Part shown: piece after piece, positions 1 through 8,564 of the stretch | Position numbering within the stretch: the first letter of the stretch is position 1 | Layout of the letters: each line of letters starts with the position of its first letter | Assembly: GCA_937952285.1 (NCBI GenBank) | Contig: CALFZE010000063.1 | Location: 1 to 23,563 of the forward strand | Length of the DNA stretch: 23,563 bases | Direction: 5' to 3' | Origin: UBA2428 sp002343545 | GTDB taxonomy: Bacteria > Bdellovibrionota > UBA2428 | The notes under the pieces: model-generated | What the model saw: the letters and a program-made list of their open reading frames with translations, nothing else | What the model was told of the DNA's origin: nothing | Database searches by the model: none | Made by a program: the position numbers and the translations under genes

Positions 1-343
1 GCAAAAGCCACTCCGGATGGTCACGTTCTTCGGTGCTCTTCGTGAAGAACGCCGAAAGTAGGGCCAAGGCCGAAACGAGCGCCCCCGCGATGCGGGTCAA
101 CGCGTTCACTTCGAGCGAGGTACCGAAGACGAACTGCGGAGGAACACGAAGGTCCCAAACGAGGGCCAGCATGAAGGGCACGAGCACGATCGTGGCCAGC
201 ACCCGAAGTGCCGCCCGCGACCAACGATAACCCGCGGCGATCGTCGCGAGCGCGAGACCCGCCGAGAGGTAAAGGTAGGGCGCCAAGGCCCGCCACTCGC
301 CGCTATTCAGGGTAAAGACGGATTCGTCGAGAAACGAGTTCAT
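1..343 (-). CDS. nuoN: NADH-quinone oxidoreductase subunit N, second copy (NuoN2), 3' end outside window
   Basis: This is the N-terminal 114 codons of an antiporter-like membrane subunit of complex I; the rest lies beyond the left edge. The ATG at 343-341 starts 7 bases after the stop of nuoM2. The translation begins MNSFLDESVFTLNSGEWRAL, followed by hydrophobic segments at about residues 20-35 and 45-62, then a segment containing EVNALTRIAGALV. This matches the N-terminal layout of NuoN-type subunits. None of the proton-channel residues (the TM5 Glu, the TM7 Lys) fall in the visible part. The call rests mainly on position, because NuoN follows NuoM in nearly all nuo operons, and on membrane character. 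The sequence itself is poorly conserved here, so the identity is a strong inference, not direct recognition. Confidence 0.8.
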   Translation of the reverse strand, partial: MNSFLDESVFTLNSGEWRALAPYLYLSAGLALATIAAGYRWSRAALRVLATIVLVPFMLALVWDLRVPPQFVFGTSLEVNALTRIAGALVSALALLSAFFTKSTEERDHPEWLL

Positions 344-350
344 TTCCGGG

Positions 351-1820
351 TTACCTCAATTTCACCGCGAGCTCGCGGAGATCCGTTTCCGAAAGACCCA
401 GCAAAGTCTGGGCGCCGAATCCAAGGTAAAGCATGAGCGCGATGAGCGGCAGGATCGCCGCCCACTCGTTCCAACCCAAACGCACCGGATGCGAAGCGAC
501 GAGCGACGAAGTCGGTCCGAACATCATCTTGCGAACAAGCGTCAGCATGTAAACCGCACCCAAGAGAACGCCGAGCGAAGCCAGCACGGCCGTCCAAGGC
601 GCGACGGCGAAGGTCCCGACCAAGACCAGGAATTCGCCGACGAAGCCCGGCAGGCCCGGCATGCCAACGCTCGCGAAGACCGCGACCAAGAAAAGCGTCG
701 CGATCCAAGCGTGATCCTTGGCGAAGCCGCCGTAGGCGTCGAGTTCCCGGCTATGCGTGCGATCGTAGATCATGCCGAAGATGAGGAACATGGCTCCGGT
801 GCTGAGTCCGTGCGCGATATTCTGGAAGACGGCGCCTTGCATGGCCTCGACGTTCCCGGAGAAAACCCCGAGGACCATGAATCCCAAGTGGGCCACCGAC
901 GAATAGGCGATGAGTCGCTTGATGTCGGTTTGCTGCCAAGCCGCGAAGCTCCCGAGAAGGATGCCGGCGACTCCGAGCGCAAACATCAGCGGCGCCGCGG
1001 CCATGGAGGCCTGCGGAACGATCGGCAAACACCAACGGAGAAGTCCGTAGACGCCGAGCTTCAAGAGAACGCCGGCCAGGATGACGGAACCGCCGGTGGG
1101 CGCTTCGGTGTGCGCGTCGGGTAACCAAGTGTGGAGCGGCCAGACGGGGATCTTGACGGCGAAAGCGGCGAAGAATCCCACGAAGAGCAACCCTTGCCAC
1201 GAGTTCCACTGGCCGTCCCACGGCAACGCGAGCTGGGTGAGGCTGTGCCAGCCCAGATCCGAGACGTCCGGGCGGAAGGCCAACGCGACGATCGCTAGCA
1301 GCATGAGCAGAGATCCGCCCATCGTCATCGCGAAGAACTTGAGCGCGGCGTAGACCCGGTTCTTCGATCCCCACTTGCCGATGAGGAAGTACATCGGAAT
1401 GAGCATGAATTCCCAGAAGATGTAGAACGCCAGCGCGTCCGCCGCGAGGAGCGAACCGACCGTAGCTCCGTTCAGCACCGAAAAGAGTCCGAGGTAAGAA
1501 CCATCCAGCTTGTCCTTGCCGTAGGCGTAGAGCCCAAGGCAAAGCGACAAGATCACGGTGAGCCAGAGAAGCGGAAGGTTCAAGCCATCGATCCCGAGGC
1601 TGAGGCTCGACTTGAGCTGCGGCAGCCACTTCCACGAGTAGACGAGCGGAAAACCGCCGTTGCCGGCGATTTCGCGGCTCTGCCCGTGCACAAAGAACAT
1701 GAGCGCGAGCCAAGCAAGCTGAAGAACCAAGTTGAAGACCTGGGCAAAGCGAGCCTTTTTTCCGAGAAGGAACAAGACGAGCGCGCCCACGAAGGGCAAG
1801 GCCAAGAAAAGAAGCGTCAT
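351..1820 (-). CDS. nuoM: NADH-quinone oxidoreductase subunit M, second copy (NuoM2)
   Basis: This is an antiporter-like proton-pumping subunit of the complex I membrane arm, 489 residues, normal for NuoM. The start is the ATG at 1820, which overlaps the nuoL2 stop as ATGA; a longer frame from 1877 would add 19 basic, non-membrane residues and is rejected. Family landmarks are intact: FWEFMLIPMYFLIGKWG with the TM5 glutamate at about residue 137, FAVKIPVWPLHTWLPDAHTE with the TM7 lysine at about 223, and HLGFMVLGVF and NIAHGLSTGAMFLIFGMIYD further on. The conserved Asp235 and Glu239 of WLPDAHTEAP are kept, unlike in the paralogue NuoM1. The stop is TAA at 353-351, and nuoN2 follows 7 bases later. 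Confidence 0.96.
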   Translation of the reverse strand: MTLLFLALPFVGALVLFLLGKKARFAQVFNLVLQLAWLALMFFVHGQSREIAGNGGFPLVYSWKWLPQLKSSLSLGIDGLNLPLLWLTVILSLCLGLYAYGKDKLDGSYLGLFSVLNGATVGSLLAADALAFYIFWEFMLIPMYFLIGKWGSKNRVYAALKFFAMTMGGSLLMLLAIVALAFRPDVSDLGWHSLTQLALPWDGQWNSWQGLLFVGFFAAFAVKIPVWPLHTWLPDAHTEAPTGGSVILAGVLLKLGVYGLLRWCLPIVPQASMAAAPLMFALGVAGILLGSFAAWQQTDIKRLIAYSSVAHLGFMVLGVFSGNVEAMQGAVFQNIAHGLSTGAMFLIFGMIYDRTHSRELDAYGGFAKDHAWIATLFLVAVFASVGMPGLPGFVGEFLVLVGTFAVAPWTAVLASLGVLLGAVYMLTLVRKMMFGPTSSLVASHPVRLGWNEWAAILPLIALMLYLGFGAQTLLGLSETDLRELAVKLR

Positions 1821-3724
1821 ACTGCCCACCACCTTACGAACAGAAGCACGAGCACGGTTCCGACGGCCAAATACCATCCATAGACTTGGACGCTGCCCGT
1901 ATGGAAGAGCGAAAGGACCTGACCCGAAATCCGGGCGCCGTCTCTCAGCGCATGCAAGAATCCGTTGATGACGTAGACATCCACGAACTTGGTGACCTTG
2001 CCCGTCGCGAATTTAAGCGGACGCAGAATCAAGAAGGCGTAGATTTCGTCGACGTAGAACTTGTTCTCGGAGACCCGGTGAAGAGCCGTCGCCTTCGACC
2101 CACCGTGGCGGAAGACCCGGTATTTCGTGAAGGAGTACCACGCCACGCCGAGCGAGAGCGCCGAAACGACGCCCATCAAGATCCACTCCATCGCGTGGCT
2201 CAAGTGCCCTTCGTGACCGGCCGGGCTGACGCCGTACCAGCTTTGCAGCACCCAGTTCGAGAACTTCGTCGGGCCGTGGAAAACCTCCGGGGTCTCGAAC
2301 CAACCGACGAAGATCGAAAGCACCGCCAGTACGACGAGCGGAGCCAGCATGATCGGCGAGCTTTCGTGCGCGTGGGCCGCTTCCTTGGAACGCGCTTCGC
2401 CCCAGAACGCGAGGGTGTAGGCCCGGACCATGTAGAACGAAGTCACGAGGGCCGCCCCGATCAGGAGCATCCCCGGAACCGCGCCGCGAATCATCGCTTT
2501 CGCGATGATCATGTCCTTCGAGAAGAAACCCGACGTCAGCGGGAAGCCGATAATGGCCAAGACGCCGGCCAGGAAGGTCAAATGGGTCCACTTCATGTGG
2601 TGACGAAGGCCGCCCATCTCGAAGAGGTCCTGCTTCTCGTGCATGCCGTGGATGACGGAACCCGCGCCGAGGAAGAGGAGCGCCTTGAAGCAAGCGTGCG
2701 TGACGACGTGGAAGAGCGCCGCCGCGGGGCTGCCACAACCGAGCGCCACGAACATGAAGCCGAGTTGCGAAACGGTGGAGTAAGCGAGGACTTTTTTGAT
2801 GTCGCGTTGGGTGAGCGCCGTAAGTGCGGCGATCCAAGCCGTCGCCAGGCCTCCCCACAGCACGACGTCCAGCACGGCCGGCTGGCCGGCAAAAATCGGC
2901 CACACCCGGGTGATGAGGAAGACTCCCGAGGTCACCATTGTCGCGGCGTGGATGAGCGCCGAGACCGGAGTCGGACCGGCCATCGCGTCCGGCAGCCAAA
3001 CGTAGAGCGGGATCTGCGCCGACTTACCGGTCGAAGCCCAGAAGATACCGGCCGCCGCCGTCAGCCAGACCCACGCGGGAATCTGGCCGGCCTGCGCGAT
3101 CTCGACGAGCTTGCTCATCTCGAAAGTGCGCGTGTACGCGAAAATCACCATGAGCGCCAAGACGAAGCCCAGATCGCCGACGCGGTTCGTGACGAAGGCC
3201 TTCATGCCGGCCGCCGCGTTCTCGTCCTTCTCGAACCAAAATCCGATCAGAAGGTAGGAGCAGAGACCCACGCCTTCCCAACCGAGGAAGACCCCGACGA
3301 GGTTCGACGAAAGGATAAGGCTGAGCATGGCCGCGAGGAAAAGGTTCAAGTACGCGAAGAAGCGCCAAGGCGACTTGTCGTGCGACATGTATCCCGTCGC
3401 GTAGAGATGGATGAGCGAGCCGATGCCCGTCACAACGAGCAGCATGACCCGAGTCAAGGGCGTGACTTCGAGCTGGAAGGCGACTTCGAGGTCGCCCGTC
3501 TTCATCCAGGTGAACCAAGGGTCGAGGGCGAGCACGGTTCCGTGCGAGTCCGGAACGCGGCCGATCACCACCAACGTCACGATGAAGGCACCGACGGCCG
3601 CGGCGGTTCCCAGCAGTCCGGAGAGGATGCCGTTCTTCGAACGCAGGAAAACGCCGTTCAGGATGGCCCCGATCACGGGCAGCAAAATGATCCAACGGAG
3701 CAGGGGCTCAAGGGGAAGATCCAC
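1817..3724 (-). CDS. nuoL: NADH-quinone oxidoreductase subunit L, second copy (NuoL2)
   Basis: This is the distal antiporter-like subunit of complex I, 635 residues, the usual size. It starts with GTG at 3724-3722, preceded by GAGG at 3734-3731 with a 6-base spacer. The nuoK2 stop lies 8 bases upstream. Visible motifs include FLGWEGVGLCSYLLIGF with the TM5 glutamate at about 150, GKSAQIPLYVWLPDAM with the TM7 lysine at about 234, and PTPVSALIHAATMV with the histidine at about 259. The C-terminus carries the usual NKFYVDEIY segment and a single lateral-helix signature (KFVDVYVINGFLHALRDGAR, then HTGSVQVYGWY) before the last membrane helix. The end overlaps nuoM2 by 4 bases. It is a divergent paralogue of NuoL1, which has an enlarged lateral-helix region. 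Confidence 0.97.
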   Translation of the reverse strand: MDLPLEPLLRWIILLPVIGAILNGVFLRSKNGILSGLLGTAAAVGAFIVTLVVIGRVPDSHGTVLALDPWFTWMKTGDLEVAFQLEVTPLTRVMLLVVTGIGSLIHLYATGYMSHDKSPWRFFAYLNLFLAAMLSLILSSNLVGVFLGWEGVGLCSYLLIGFWFEKDENAAAGMKAFVTNRVGDLGFVLALMVIFAYTRTFEMSKLVEIAQAGQIPAWVWLTAAAGIFWASTGKSAQIPLYVWLPDAMAGPTPVSALIHAATMVTSGVFLITRVWPIFAGQPAVLDVVLWGGLATAWIAALTALTQRDIKKVLAYSTVSQLGFMFVALGCGSPAAALFHVVTHACFKALLFLGAGSVIHGMHEKQDLFEMGGLRHHMKWTHLTFLAGVLAIIGFPLTSGFFSKDMIIAKAMIRGAVPGMLLIGAALVTSFYMVRAYTLAFWGEARSKEAAHAHESSPIMLAPLVVLAVLSIFVGWFETPEVFHGPTKFSNWVLQSWYGVSPAGHEGHLSHAMEWILMGVVSALSLGVAWYSFTKYRVFRHGGSKATALHRVSENKFYVDEIYAFLILRPLKFATGKVTKFVDVYVINGFLHALRDGARISGQVLSLFHTGSVQVYGWYLAVGTVLVLLFVRWWAV

Positions 3725-3732
3725 TTATCACC

Positions 3733-4035
3733 TCATCCCTTCAAGGACTTGAAGTCGTCCAGGTATACCGAACCCGTACGACGGTAGAGCGCCACGAGAA
3801 TCGACAAGGCGATGGCCGCTTCGGCCGCCGCCACGAGGATCACAAAGAGAAAGAGCGAGGAACCTTCGGCGTTCTTGTGGAAGTTCGAAAACGTCACCAA
3901 CGCCAGGTTCACGCCGTTCAGCATGAGCTCGAGGCAAACGAGCGCGATGACGCCGGAACGACGGGCCAAGAAACCGACGACCCCCAGGGAGAAAAGCGCG
4001 AACGCCAGACCCAGGTGAAACTGCAGCTCGCTCAT
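3733..4035 (-). CDS. nuoK: NADH-quinone oxidoreductase subunit K, second copy (NuoK2)
   Basis: This is a small three-helix subunit of the complex I membrane arm, exactly 100 residues, the standard length. The two membrane glutamates essential for proton translocation in E. coli NuoK (Glu36 and Glu72) fall at the same positions here: VCLELMLNGVNL has Glu36 and AAAEAAIAL has Glu72. The ATG at 4035 overlaps the nuoJ2 stop as ATGA. The C-terminus is a short charged tail (VYLDDFKSLKG). nuoL2 starts 8 bases after the stop. Confidence 0.97.
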   Translation of the reverse strand: MSELQFHLGLAFALFSLGVVGFLARRSGVIALVCLELMLNGVNLALVTFSNFHKNAEGSSLFLFVILVAAAEAAIALSILVALYRRTGSVYLDDFKSLKG

Positions 4036-4541
4036 GCCTTCTTCTCCTTACGCGGACGGCCCAAAACGACCACGCCGACCACGGCGGAGAGAATCATGAG
4101 GCCGGTGACTTGGTACGGAAGCATGTACTTCGAAAGGAAACGGAGCGAAACAGCTTTGGCCGTCTCGGCTTCGCCGGCGACGTTCGCCGCGCCGTGCAGC
4201 CCCGGCAGCACGCTCATCCCGAGCGCCACGAGAAAACCAGCGCCCGCGACGACCGCGAGAACCTTGCCGAGCGAGGAGCCCGGAATGTTCACGGGGAACG
4301 GTTTGAGGTCCAAAAGCATGACCACGAACACGAAAAGCACTGAGATCGCGCCCGCGTAGATGAGGATCTGCACGGCTCCGATGAAGTAGGCGCCCAAACC
4401 GAAGTAAAGCGCACCCGTCGAGAAGAGCGTGCCCATGAGCGCCATGGCCGAAACGACGGGGTTTCGCGCGAAAGCCGCGAGGCACCCGCAGGCCAGAACG
4501 AAAACCCCGATCACGTACTGAAGAACGCTGGGCTGCTCCAT
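4032..4541 (-). CDS. nuoJ: NADH-quinone oxidoreductase subunit J, second copy (NuoJ2)
   Basis: This is a five-helix membrane subunit of complex I, 169 residues. It is recognised by the conserved TM3 segment IYAGAISVLFVFVVMLLDL, the region that switches conformation in the coupling mechanism, and by an N-terminal helix followed by RNPVVSAMALMGTLFSTGALY. The ATG at 4541 overlaps the nuoH2 stop (TGATG) and the end overlaps nuoK2 by 4 bases. In canonical operons nuoI lies between nuoH and nuoJ. Here the two genes touch, so there is no room for nuoI. Confidence 0.95.
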   Translation of the reverse strand: MEQPSVLQYVIGVFVLACGCLAAFARNPVVSAMALMGTLFSTGALYFGLGAYFIGAVQILIYAGAISVLFVFVVMLLDLKPFPVNIPGSSLGKVLAVVAGAGFLVALGMSVLPGLHGAANVAGEAETAKAVSLRFLSKYMLPYQVTGLMILSAVVGVVVLGRPRKEKKA

Positions 4542-5662
4542 CAGAAACGGCCTCCACGGTTAAGGTAGTAGGAAACGACCATCGTCACGATCGCGTTGAA
4601 AATGCCGAGCGGGAGAAGCATCTTCCACCCGAGGTCCATCAGCTGGTCGTAGCGGAAACGCGGCAACGTCCAACGAACCCAAACGAAGACCCACATGAAG
4701 AAGAAGACCTTCACCACGAAAGAAATGAGTTGGCAGATCACCGCGAGCAGGGCCGCCGTCTCGAGCGTGACGCCGGCCGCGTTCTGCCAGAACTCGCGCA
4801 GCATCGCCTCGTTCACGAACGGAACGTTGTAGCCACCGAAGAACAGCGTCGCGAGAAAAGCCGACGCCAAATACATCGACACGTACTCGCCCAGGAAGAA
4901 GAGACCGAACTTCAGTCCGCTGTATTCCGTATGGTATCCCGCCACGAGCTCGGACTCACCCTCGGGCAAGTCAAAGGGGAGTCGGTTCGTCTCAGCGAAG
5001 GACGAGATCCAAAGGATCAGGAAGGCGAGGGGCTGCAACCCCGCTCCCCACATCGGCAACGAACTGCCGTGCGCCTGAAGCTTCACGATCTCGCGAAGAT
5101 CCAAGGTCCCGTAGGTCAGCACGAGCGAAACGACCGTGATCCCGATCGCGATTTCGTAGCTGATCATCTGCGAGCTCGAGCGGAGCGCGCCCATGAGCGA
5201 GAACTTGTTGTTCGAGGCCCAGCCGGCCGCGAGAACCGAGTAGACGTGTAGGCTCGTGATCGCGAGCACGAAGAGAAGTCCCACGTTGATGTTCGCGACC
5301 TGAACCGGAACTTCGGTTCCGTCCAGGATCAGGTGGCCCGAGATTGGGATCGCGGCGAACGCGAGGATCGGCGGGATCACCGCGAGGCAAGGCGCGAGCT
5401 GGAACAGGATCTTATGCGCCTGCGCCGGGATGTTTTCTTCCTTGAAGACCATCTTCAGGGCATCCGAAAGCGGTTGCATCAAACCGAAGGGCCCCACGCG
5501 GTTGGGGCCGCGACGACGCTGCATCCAAGCCGAGCCCCAGCGTTCGATCATGAGGATCACGGGAACCCCCGAAAGGAGCCCCACGCCGACGAGCACCACG
5601 AGCAGATAGGACAATCCGGCCGGACTCCAGAGCCAGCCGCCCAAAGCGGACAACGTTTCCAT
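4541..5662 (-). CDS. nuoH: NADH-quinone oxidoreductase subunit H, second copy (NuoH2)
   Basis: This is the membrane subunit that forms much of the quinone chamber and connects the peripheral arm to the proton channels; 373 residues. Signature segments are RRRGPNRVGPFGLMQPLSDA near residue 50, SSSQMISYEIAIGI (TM5 glutamate), and SFAETNRLPFDLPEGESELV followed by AGYHTEYSGLKFG, the acidic loop facing the quinone site. The C-terminal end WVRWTLPRFRYDQLMDLGWK is also typical. The ATG at 5662 shares a base with the nuoF stop (TAATG). In canonical operons nuoG lies between nuoF and nuoH; it is absent here. Confidence 0.97.
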   Translation of the reverse strand: METLSALGGWLWSPAGLSYLLVVLVGVGLLSGVPVILMIERWGSAWMQRRRGPNRVGPFGLMQPLSDALKMVFKEENIPAQAHKILFQLAPCLAVIPPILAFAAIPISGHLILDGTEVPVQVANINVGLLFVLAITSLHVYSVLAAGWASNNKFSLMGALRSSSQMISYEIAIGITVVSLVLTYGTLDLREIVKLQAHGSSLPMWGAGLQPLAFLILWISSFAETNRLPFDLPEGESELVAGYHTEYSGLKFGLFFLGEYVSMYLASAFLATLFFGGYNVPFVNEAMLREFWQNAAGVTLETAALLAVICQLISFVVKVFFFMWVFVWVRWTLPRFRYDQLMDLGWKMLLPLGIFNAIVTMVVSYYLNRGGRF

Positions 5663-7029
5663 TATCGCGTCTGCCTTTCACGAACCGCGGCCATGAGTTC
5701 GGCCAGTTGTCCCGAAACCTTCGGAACCGCCGGGGTCACCTCGGAAGCCGGACGCGCAAGCGCCTCGAATTCCGCGCGGAATTTCTTGATCATCGAGGTC
5801 ACGGGCATCGCGCAGGCGTCCGACAGAACGCAGATCGTCTTGCCCGCCATGTTGGCGCAAGCCTGCAGAGCCTTATCGATGTCGGCCTGCGTTCCTTCGC
5901 CCTTCACGAGGCGCTTGATCATGAGGTAGGTCCACTTGGTGCCTTCACGACAGGGCACACACTGACCGCAGGACTCGTGGGCGTAGAAACGCGCCGTGCG
6001 CATGCAAACTTCGGGGATCGAACGACGATCGTCGAGTACGATGACCGCGCCGCTGCCGAGCATCGTGCCCTTGGCCGCGAGGCTATCGAAGTCCATCTTC
6101 ACGTCGAACTCGTCGGCCGTGAGAAGGGGCGAAGAGGAACCGCCCGGGTAGCAGGCCTTGAACTTGCGGCCGGGAAGGGGGCCACCGCAAACCTCGTTCA
6201 GCAGAACGTTGAGGTTCGTGCCGAGCGGGAGCTCGTAGAAGCCGGGGTTTTTCACGTCGCCCGACACCGAATAGACGAAGGTACCCGCCGAGCGCGGCGT
6301 GTTCTGTCCGAGCTTGAGGAACCACTCGGCCCCGTTCAGAAGGATCCCGGGCACGTTCGCGAGCGTCGCGACGTTGTTCACGACGGTCGGGCAACCGAAA
6401 GCGCCGCTGACGGCCGGGAACGGAGGCTTGAGACGCGGTTGGCCGCGGTCGCCTTCGAGCGATTCGATGAGCGCCGTCTCTTCGCCGCAGATGTAGGAAC
6501 CGGCGCCGGGATGCACGGTCAGATCGAAGTTACGACCCGAACCAAAGATGTTCTTGCCGAGGTAGCCTTTCGCGTAGGCTTCTTCGATCGCTTTTTCGAG
6601 GCGTTCGATCGCGAGCCGAAGTTCGCAACGAACGTAGATGTAGCCCGTTTCCGAACCGATCGCGGAAGCCGCCGAGATCATGCCGTCGACCAAACGGTGC
6701 GGCATGTGCTCCATGATCTGACGATCCTTGAAGGTGCCGGGCTCGCCTTCGTCGGCGTTGCAGACGAGGTAAACGGGCTTGCCCGAGTTCTTCGGGATGA
6801 AACTCCACTTCATGCCGGCCGGAAAACCCGCGCCGCCCAATCCACGGAGACCCGAATTCTTTACTTCCGTAATGATCGCGTCGGGCGCCATCGCGACGGC
6901 CTTGCGAGCGCCGGCGTAGCCGCCGAGTTTCTTTTCGTAGACGTCGATCGTCCAAGACGAGGGTTCGTCGAAACCTTGGAGCAGCACGCGGGTTTCGAGG
7001 GGATGCGCGGGACGAAGTTTTTGCGCCAT
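5662..7029 (-). CDS. nuoF: NADH-quinone oxidoreductase subunit F (NuoF), FMN and NADH site
   Basis: This cytoplasmic subunit oxidises NADH, passes a hydride to FMN and then electrons to the 4Fe-4S cluster N3. It has 455 residues from the ATG at 7029, chosen because a strong TAAGGAG lies 9 bases upstream; a longer frame from 7065 would run into nuoE. Visible motifs are the glycine-rich GLRGLGGAGFPAGMKWSF (residues 60-77), NADEGEPGTFKDR (91-103) for FMN/NADH, and YICGEETALIESLEG (179-193). Cluster N3 ligands are ESCGQCVPCREG with Cys354, 357 and 360, plus Cys400 in TICVLSDAC. All key residues are present, so it should be active. It is the only copy in the window, and its partner NuoG is missing here. 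Confidence 0.98.
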   Translation of the reverse strand: MAQKLRPAHPLETRVLLQGFDEPSSWTIDVYEKKLGGYAGARKAVAMAPDAIITEVKNSGLRGLGGAGFPAGMKWSFIPKNSGKPVYLVCNADEGEPGTFKDRQIMEHMPHRLVDGMISAASAIGSETGYIYVRCELRLAIERLEKAIEEAYAKGYLGKNIFGSGRNFDLTVHPGAGSYICGEETALIESLEGDRGQPRLKPPFPAVSGAFGCPTVVNNVATLANVPGILLNGAEWFLKLGQNTPRSAGTFVYSVSGDVKNPGFYELPLGTNLNVLLNEVCGGPLPGRKFKACYPGGSSSPLLTADEFDVKMDFDSLAAKGTMLGSGAVIVLDDRRSIPEVCMRTARFYAHESCGQCVPCREGTKWTYLMIKRLVKGEGTQADIDKALQACANMAGKTICVLSDACAMPVTSMIKKFRAEFEALARPASEVTPAVPKVSGQLAELMAAVRERQTR

Positions 7030-7038
7030 GTCTCCAAA

Positions 7039-7045
7039 CTCCTTA
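7039..7045 (-). promoter_or_regulatory. Strong ribosome binding site of nuoF, overlapping the nuoE stop
   Basis: On the minus strand TAAGGAG is a very good match to the anti-Shine-Dalgarno sequence and lies 9 bases before the nuoF ATG. Its TAA is the nuoE stop codon, so termination of nuoE and initiation of nuoF are physically linked. It decides the nuoF start in favour of 7029. Confidence 0.85.
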
Positions 7046-7576
7046 AGCCACGCCGCCGTCGGCAACGCGTTTTTCGTAGCAAGCGTGGCCGCCCCGGCCT
7101 TGCTTCAAAAGCGCCACGATCTTCTCGACCCTTTCGAGATCGAGCTCTTCGTGGAAGTCCCAGTCGTTCACCTGCATGACCGGAGCGGTCGAGCACGAGG
7201 CCAGGCATTCGACTTTCTCGATCGAGAAGAGACCGTCGGCGCTCGTTTCGCCGGCCTGGATACCGAGCAGCTGCTGAAGCTTAGCCACGATTTCGTCGCT
7301 GCCGCGAAGGTAGCAAGACATCGTCTGGCACACCTGCAGGACGTACTTGCCCTTACGGTCAAGACGGAAGAACGTGTAGAAAGAAGCGACTTCGCGAACG
7401 CGCGCCGGGCTGAGCCCCAAACGCCCCGCGACGTACTCCATCGACTCCGGACTCAACCAACCGATCTCCGACTGCACCTTGTGCAAAATCGGGATCAGCA
7501 CCGCATCCTTCTTCGGGTAGCGGGTCAGGAGCCACTGGAATTTTTTCTCGGTTTCCGGAGAGAACTCGTAGGCCAC
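7043..7576 (-). CDS. nuoE: NADH-quinone oxidoreductase subunit E (NuoE), 2Fe-2S protein
   Basis: This is a thioredoxin-fold 2Fe-2S (cluster N1a) subunit that pairs with NuoF in the NADH-oxidising module; 177 residues. The cluster ligands are all visible: CQTMSC (Cys83, Cys88) and CLASC (Cys124, Cys128). The helical N-terminal part carries IPILHKVQSEIGWLSPE and VREVASFYTFFR, which are typical of the family. The start is GTG at 7576, supported by GGAAGGA at 7590-7584 with a 7-base spacer. nuoC ends 3 bases upstream. The canonical neighbour nuoD, which should lie between nuoC and nuoE, is absent. Confidence 0.97.
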   Translation of the reverse strand: MAYEFSPETEKKFQWLLTRYPKKDAVLIPILHKVQSEIGWLSPESMEYVAGRLGLSPARVREVASFYTFFRLDRKGKYVLQVCQTMSCYLRGSDEIVAKLQQLLGIQAGETSADGLFSIEKVECLASCSTAPVMQVNDWDFHEELDLERVEKIVALLKQGRGGHACYEKRVADGGVA

Positions 7577-7579
7577 GAC

Positions 7580-8125
7580 CTATTCCTTCCCGCTGACGAT
7601 GGTGCTGCCGAAGGGGTCGAAGGTCGATTCTTCTTCCACGGCTTCGGGGAAATTCTGTCGGTAGAACACGTCGAAGTCCTTGCGGAGCGGATGGCCCTGA
7701 AAAGCTTCGGGCATCAACATCCGGCGAAGGTCGGGGTGTCCTTCAAAATGGATTCCGTACATGTCGTAGGTCTCGCGCTCGAGCCAGTTCGCGCCCGGCC
7801 AGAGATCCACGATCGTACGCACGCCTTCGCTCGAAGCGGCTAACTCCGTGATCGGCACGATGACGTTGCAGCGTTTCTTGCGCTCCATCGAGATGAGTGC
7901 GTAGACAACCTTGAATCGAAGCGCTTCGGACTTTTCGTCGTAGGCGGTCAGATCGGCCAGATGGTCGAAGGCGCCCCCGGGAAGCGAATGCAGACGGGTC
8001 AGTAGTTCGTGCGCGCGATCGCGCGAGACCGTGATTTCGGGTTCGCCGGGCGCCGATTCACGCACGCCCAAGATCGCCGGACCAAAATCACTTTCAATAT
8101 CTTTAAGCCAATTCGAGTCGACCAT
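7580..8125 (-). CDS. nuoC: NADH-quinone oxidoreductase subunit C (NuoC, 30 kDa type)
   Basis: This is a peripheral-arm subunit of the quinone module, 181 residues. It is a free-standing NuoC, not the NuoCD fusion of enterobacteria. The family signature is complete at residues 115-150: ERETYDMYGIHFEGHPDLRR followed by MLMPEAFQGHPLRKDF. The ATG at 8125 shares one base with the nuoA2 stop (TAATG), so I reject a longer frame beginning at 8167 inside nuoA2. nuoB would normally lie between nuoA and nuoC and nuoD after nuoC. Neither is here, so this NuoC depends on NuoB and NuoD encoded elsewhere. Confidence 0.97.
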   Translation of the reverse strand: MVDSNWLKDIESDFGPAILGVRESAPGEPEITVSRDRAHELLTRLHSLPGGAFDHLADLTAYDEKSEALRFKVVYALISMERKKRCNVIVPITELAASSEGVRTIVDLWPGANWLERETYDMYGIHFEGHPDLRRMLMPEAFQGHPLRKDFDVFYRQNFPEAVEEESTFDPFGSTIVSGKE

Positions 8126-8514
8126 TAACGCTCCCATTCGAGGGCTTTGACCTTGAACTCGTACCAAAGCCCCAACAAGAAGAAGAACAGAAAGAAGCCC
8201 ATGACGCCCAGGATGATCGGACCGAGCTGCGAAAGCTCCTTCCAGGACAACGCCACCGGCAGTAGGAACGCGGCTTCCAAATCAAAGAGCAGGAACAGGA
8301 TCGCGACGAGGTAATACTTCACACTGACGCGTTCGCGGGCTTGGCCGGTCGGCTTGATTCCGCACTCGTACGGCTGAACCTTGACGCCAACCAAGTTGCG
8401 GGGGCCCAAAAAACGCCCGACCAAGGTCGCGCCGGTCGCGACGACGGAAGCGAATCCAAGCATCGCAAGGATCGGGATGAGTAACTCGACGCCTGACGTG
8501 CTTTCCACCTGCAT
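8125..8514 (-). CDS. nuoA: NADH-quinone oxidoreductase subunit A, second copy (NuoA2)
   Basis: This is a three-helix membrane subunit at the junction with the peripheral arm, 129 residues from the ATG at 8514. Motifs include VQPYECGIKPTGQARERVSV, the loop with the conserved cysteine exposed near the quinone site, then YYLVAILFLLFDLEAAFLLP with the conserved DLE acidic pair, and a third helix ending WYEFKVKALEWE. The start is uncertain: GTG at 8517, ATG at 8514 and GTG at 8508 are all in frame, and GAGAAGG at about 8523-8517 is best spaced for the GTG at 8508. It opens the second nuo set, after a gap of about 50 bases behind nuoN1. Confidence 0.93.
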   Translation of the reverse strand: MQVESTSGVELLIPILAMLGFASVVATGATLVGRFLGPRNLVGVKVQPYECGIKPTGQARERVSVKYYLVAILFLLFDLEAAFLLPVALSWKELSQLGPIILGVMGFFLFFFLLGLWYEFKVKALEWER

Positions 8515-8564
8515 CACCTTCTCAATTCAAAAACCGAACCCGAACGCAGGTCTCTAAACGGACC
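8515..8564 (-). other. Junction between the two nuo sets (nuoN1 to nuoA2)
   Basis: This is the largest gap inside the 17-gene run; the others are 0-14 bases. It holds the GAGAAGG-type ribosome binding site of nuoA2, a run of five T (minus strand) at 8533-8529, and just upstream a small perfect hairpin, TCACG/CGTGA with a 4-base loop at 8565-8578, overlapping the nuoN1 stop. I see no convincing promoter and no proper intrinsic terminator. Partial termination, mRNA processing or a separate start for the second set are all possible. Confidence 0.4.

Noticed and set aside
1886..3787. A 633-codon plus-strand open frame antisense to nuoL2
   Set aside because: The translation is extremely rich in Arg, Asp, Glu and His, has no recognisable domain, and lies opposite a clearly real gene. 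This is the usual shadow frame of a GC-rich membrane-protein gene.
5707..7179. A 490-codon plus-strand open frame antisense to nuoF and nuoE
   Set aside because: It crosses two verified genes, has no ribosome binding site or family motif, and is Arg-rich shadow sequence.
8125..8167. Longer NuoC with an extra 14 residues at the N-terminus
   Set aside because: It would lie wholly inside nuoA2, whereas the ATG at 8125 forms the TAATG overlap seen repeatedly in this operon.
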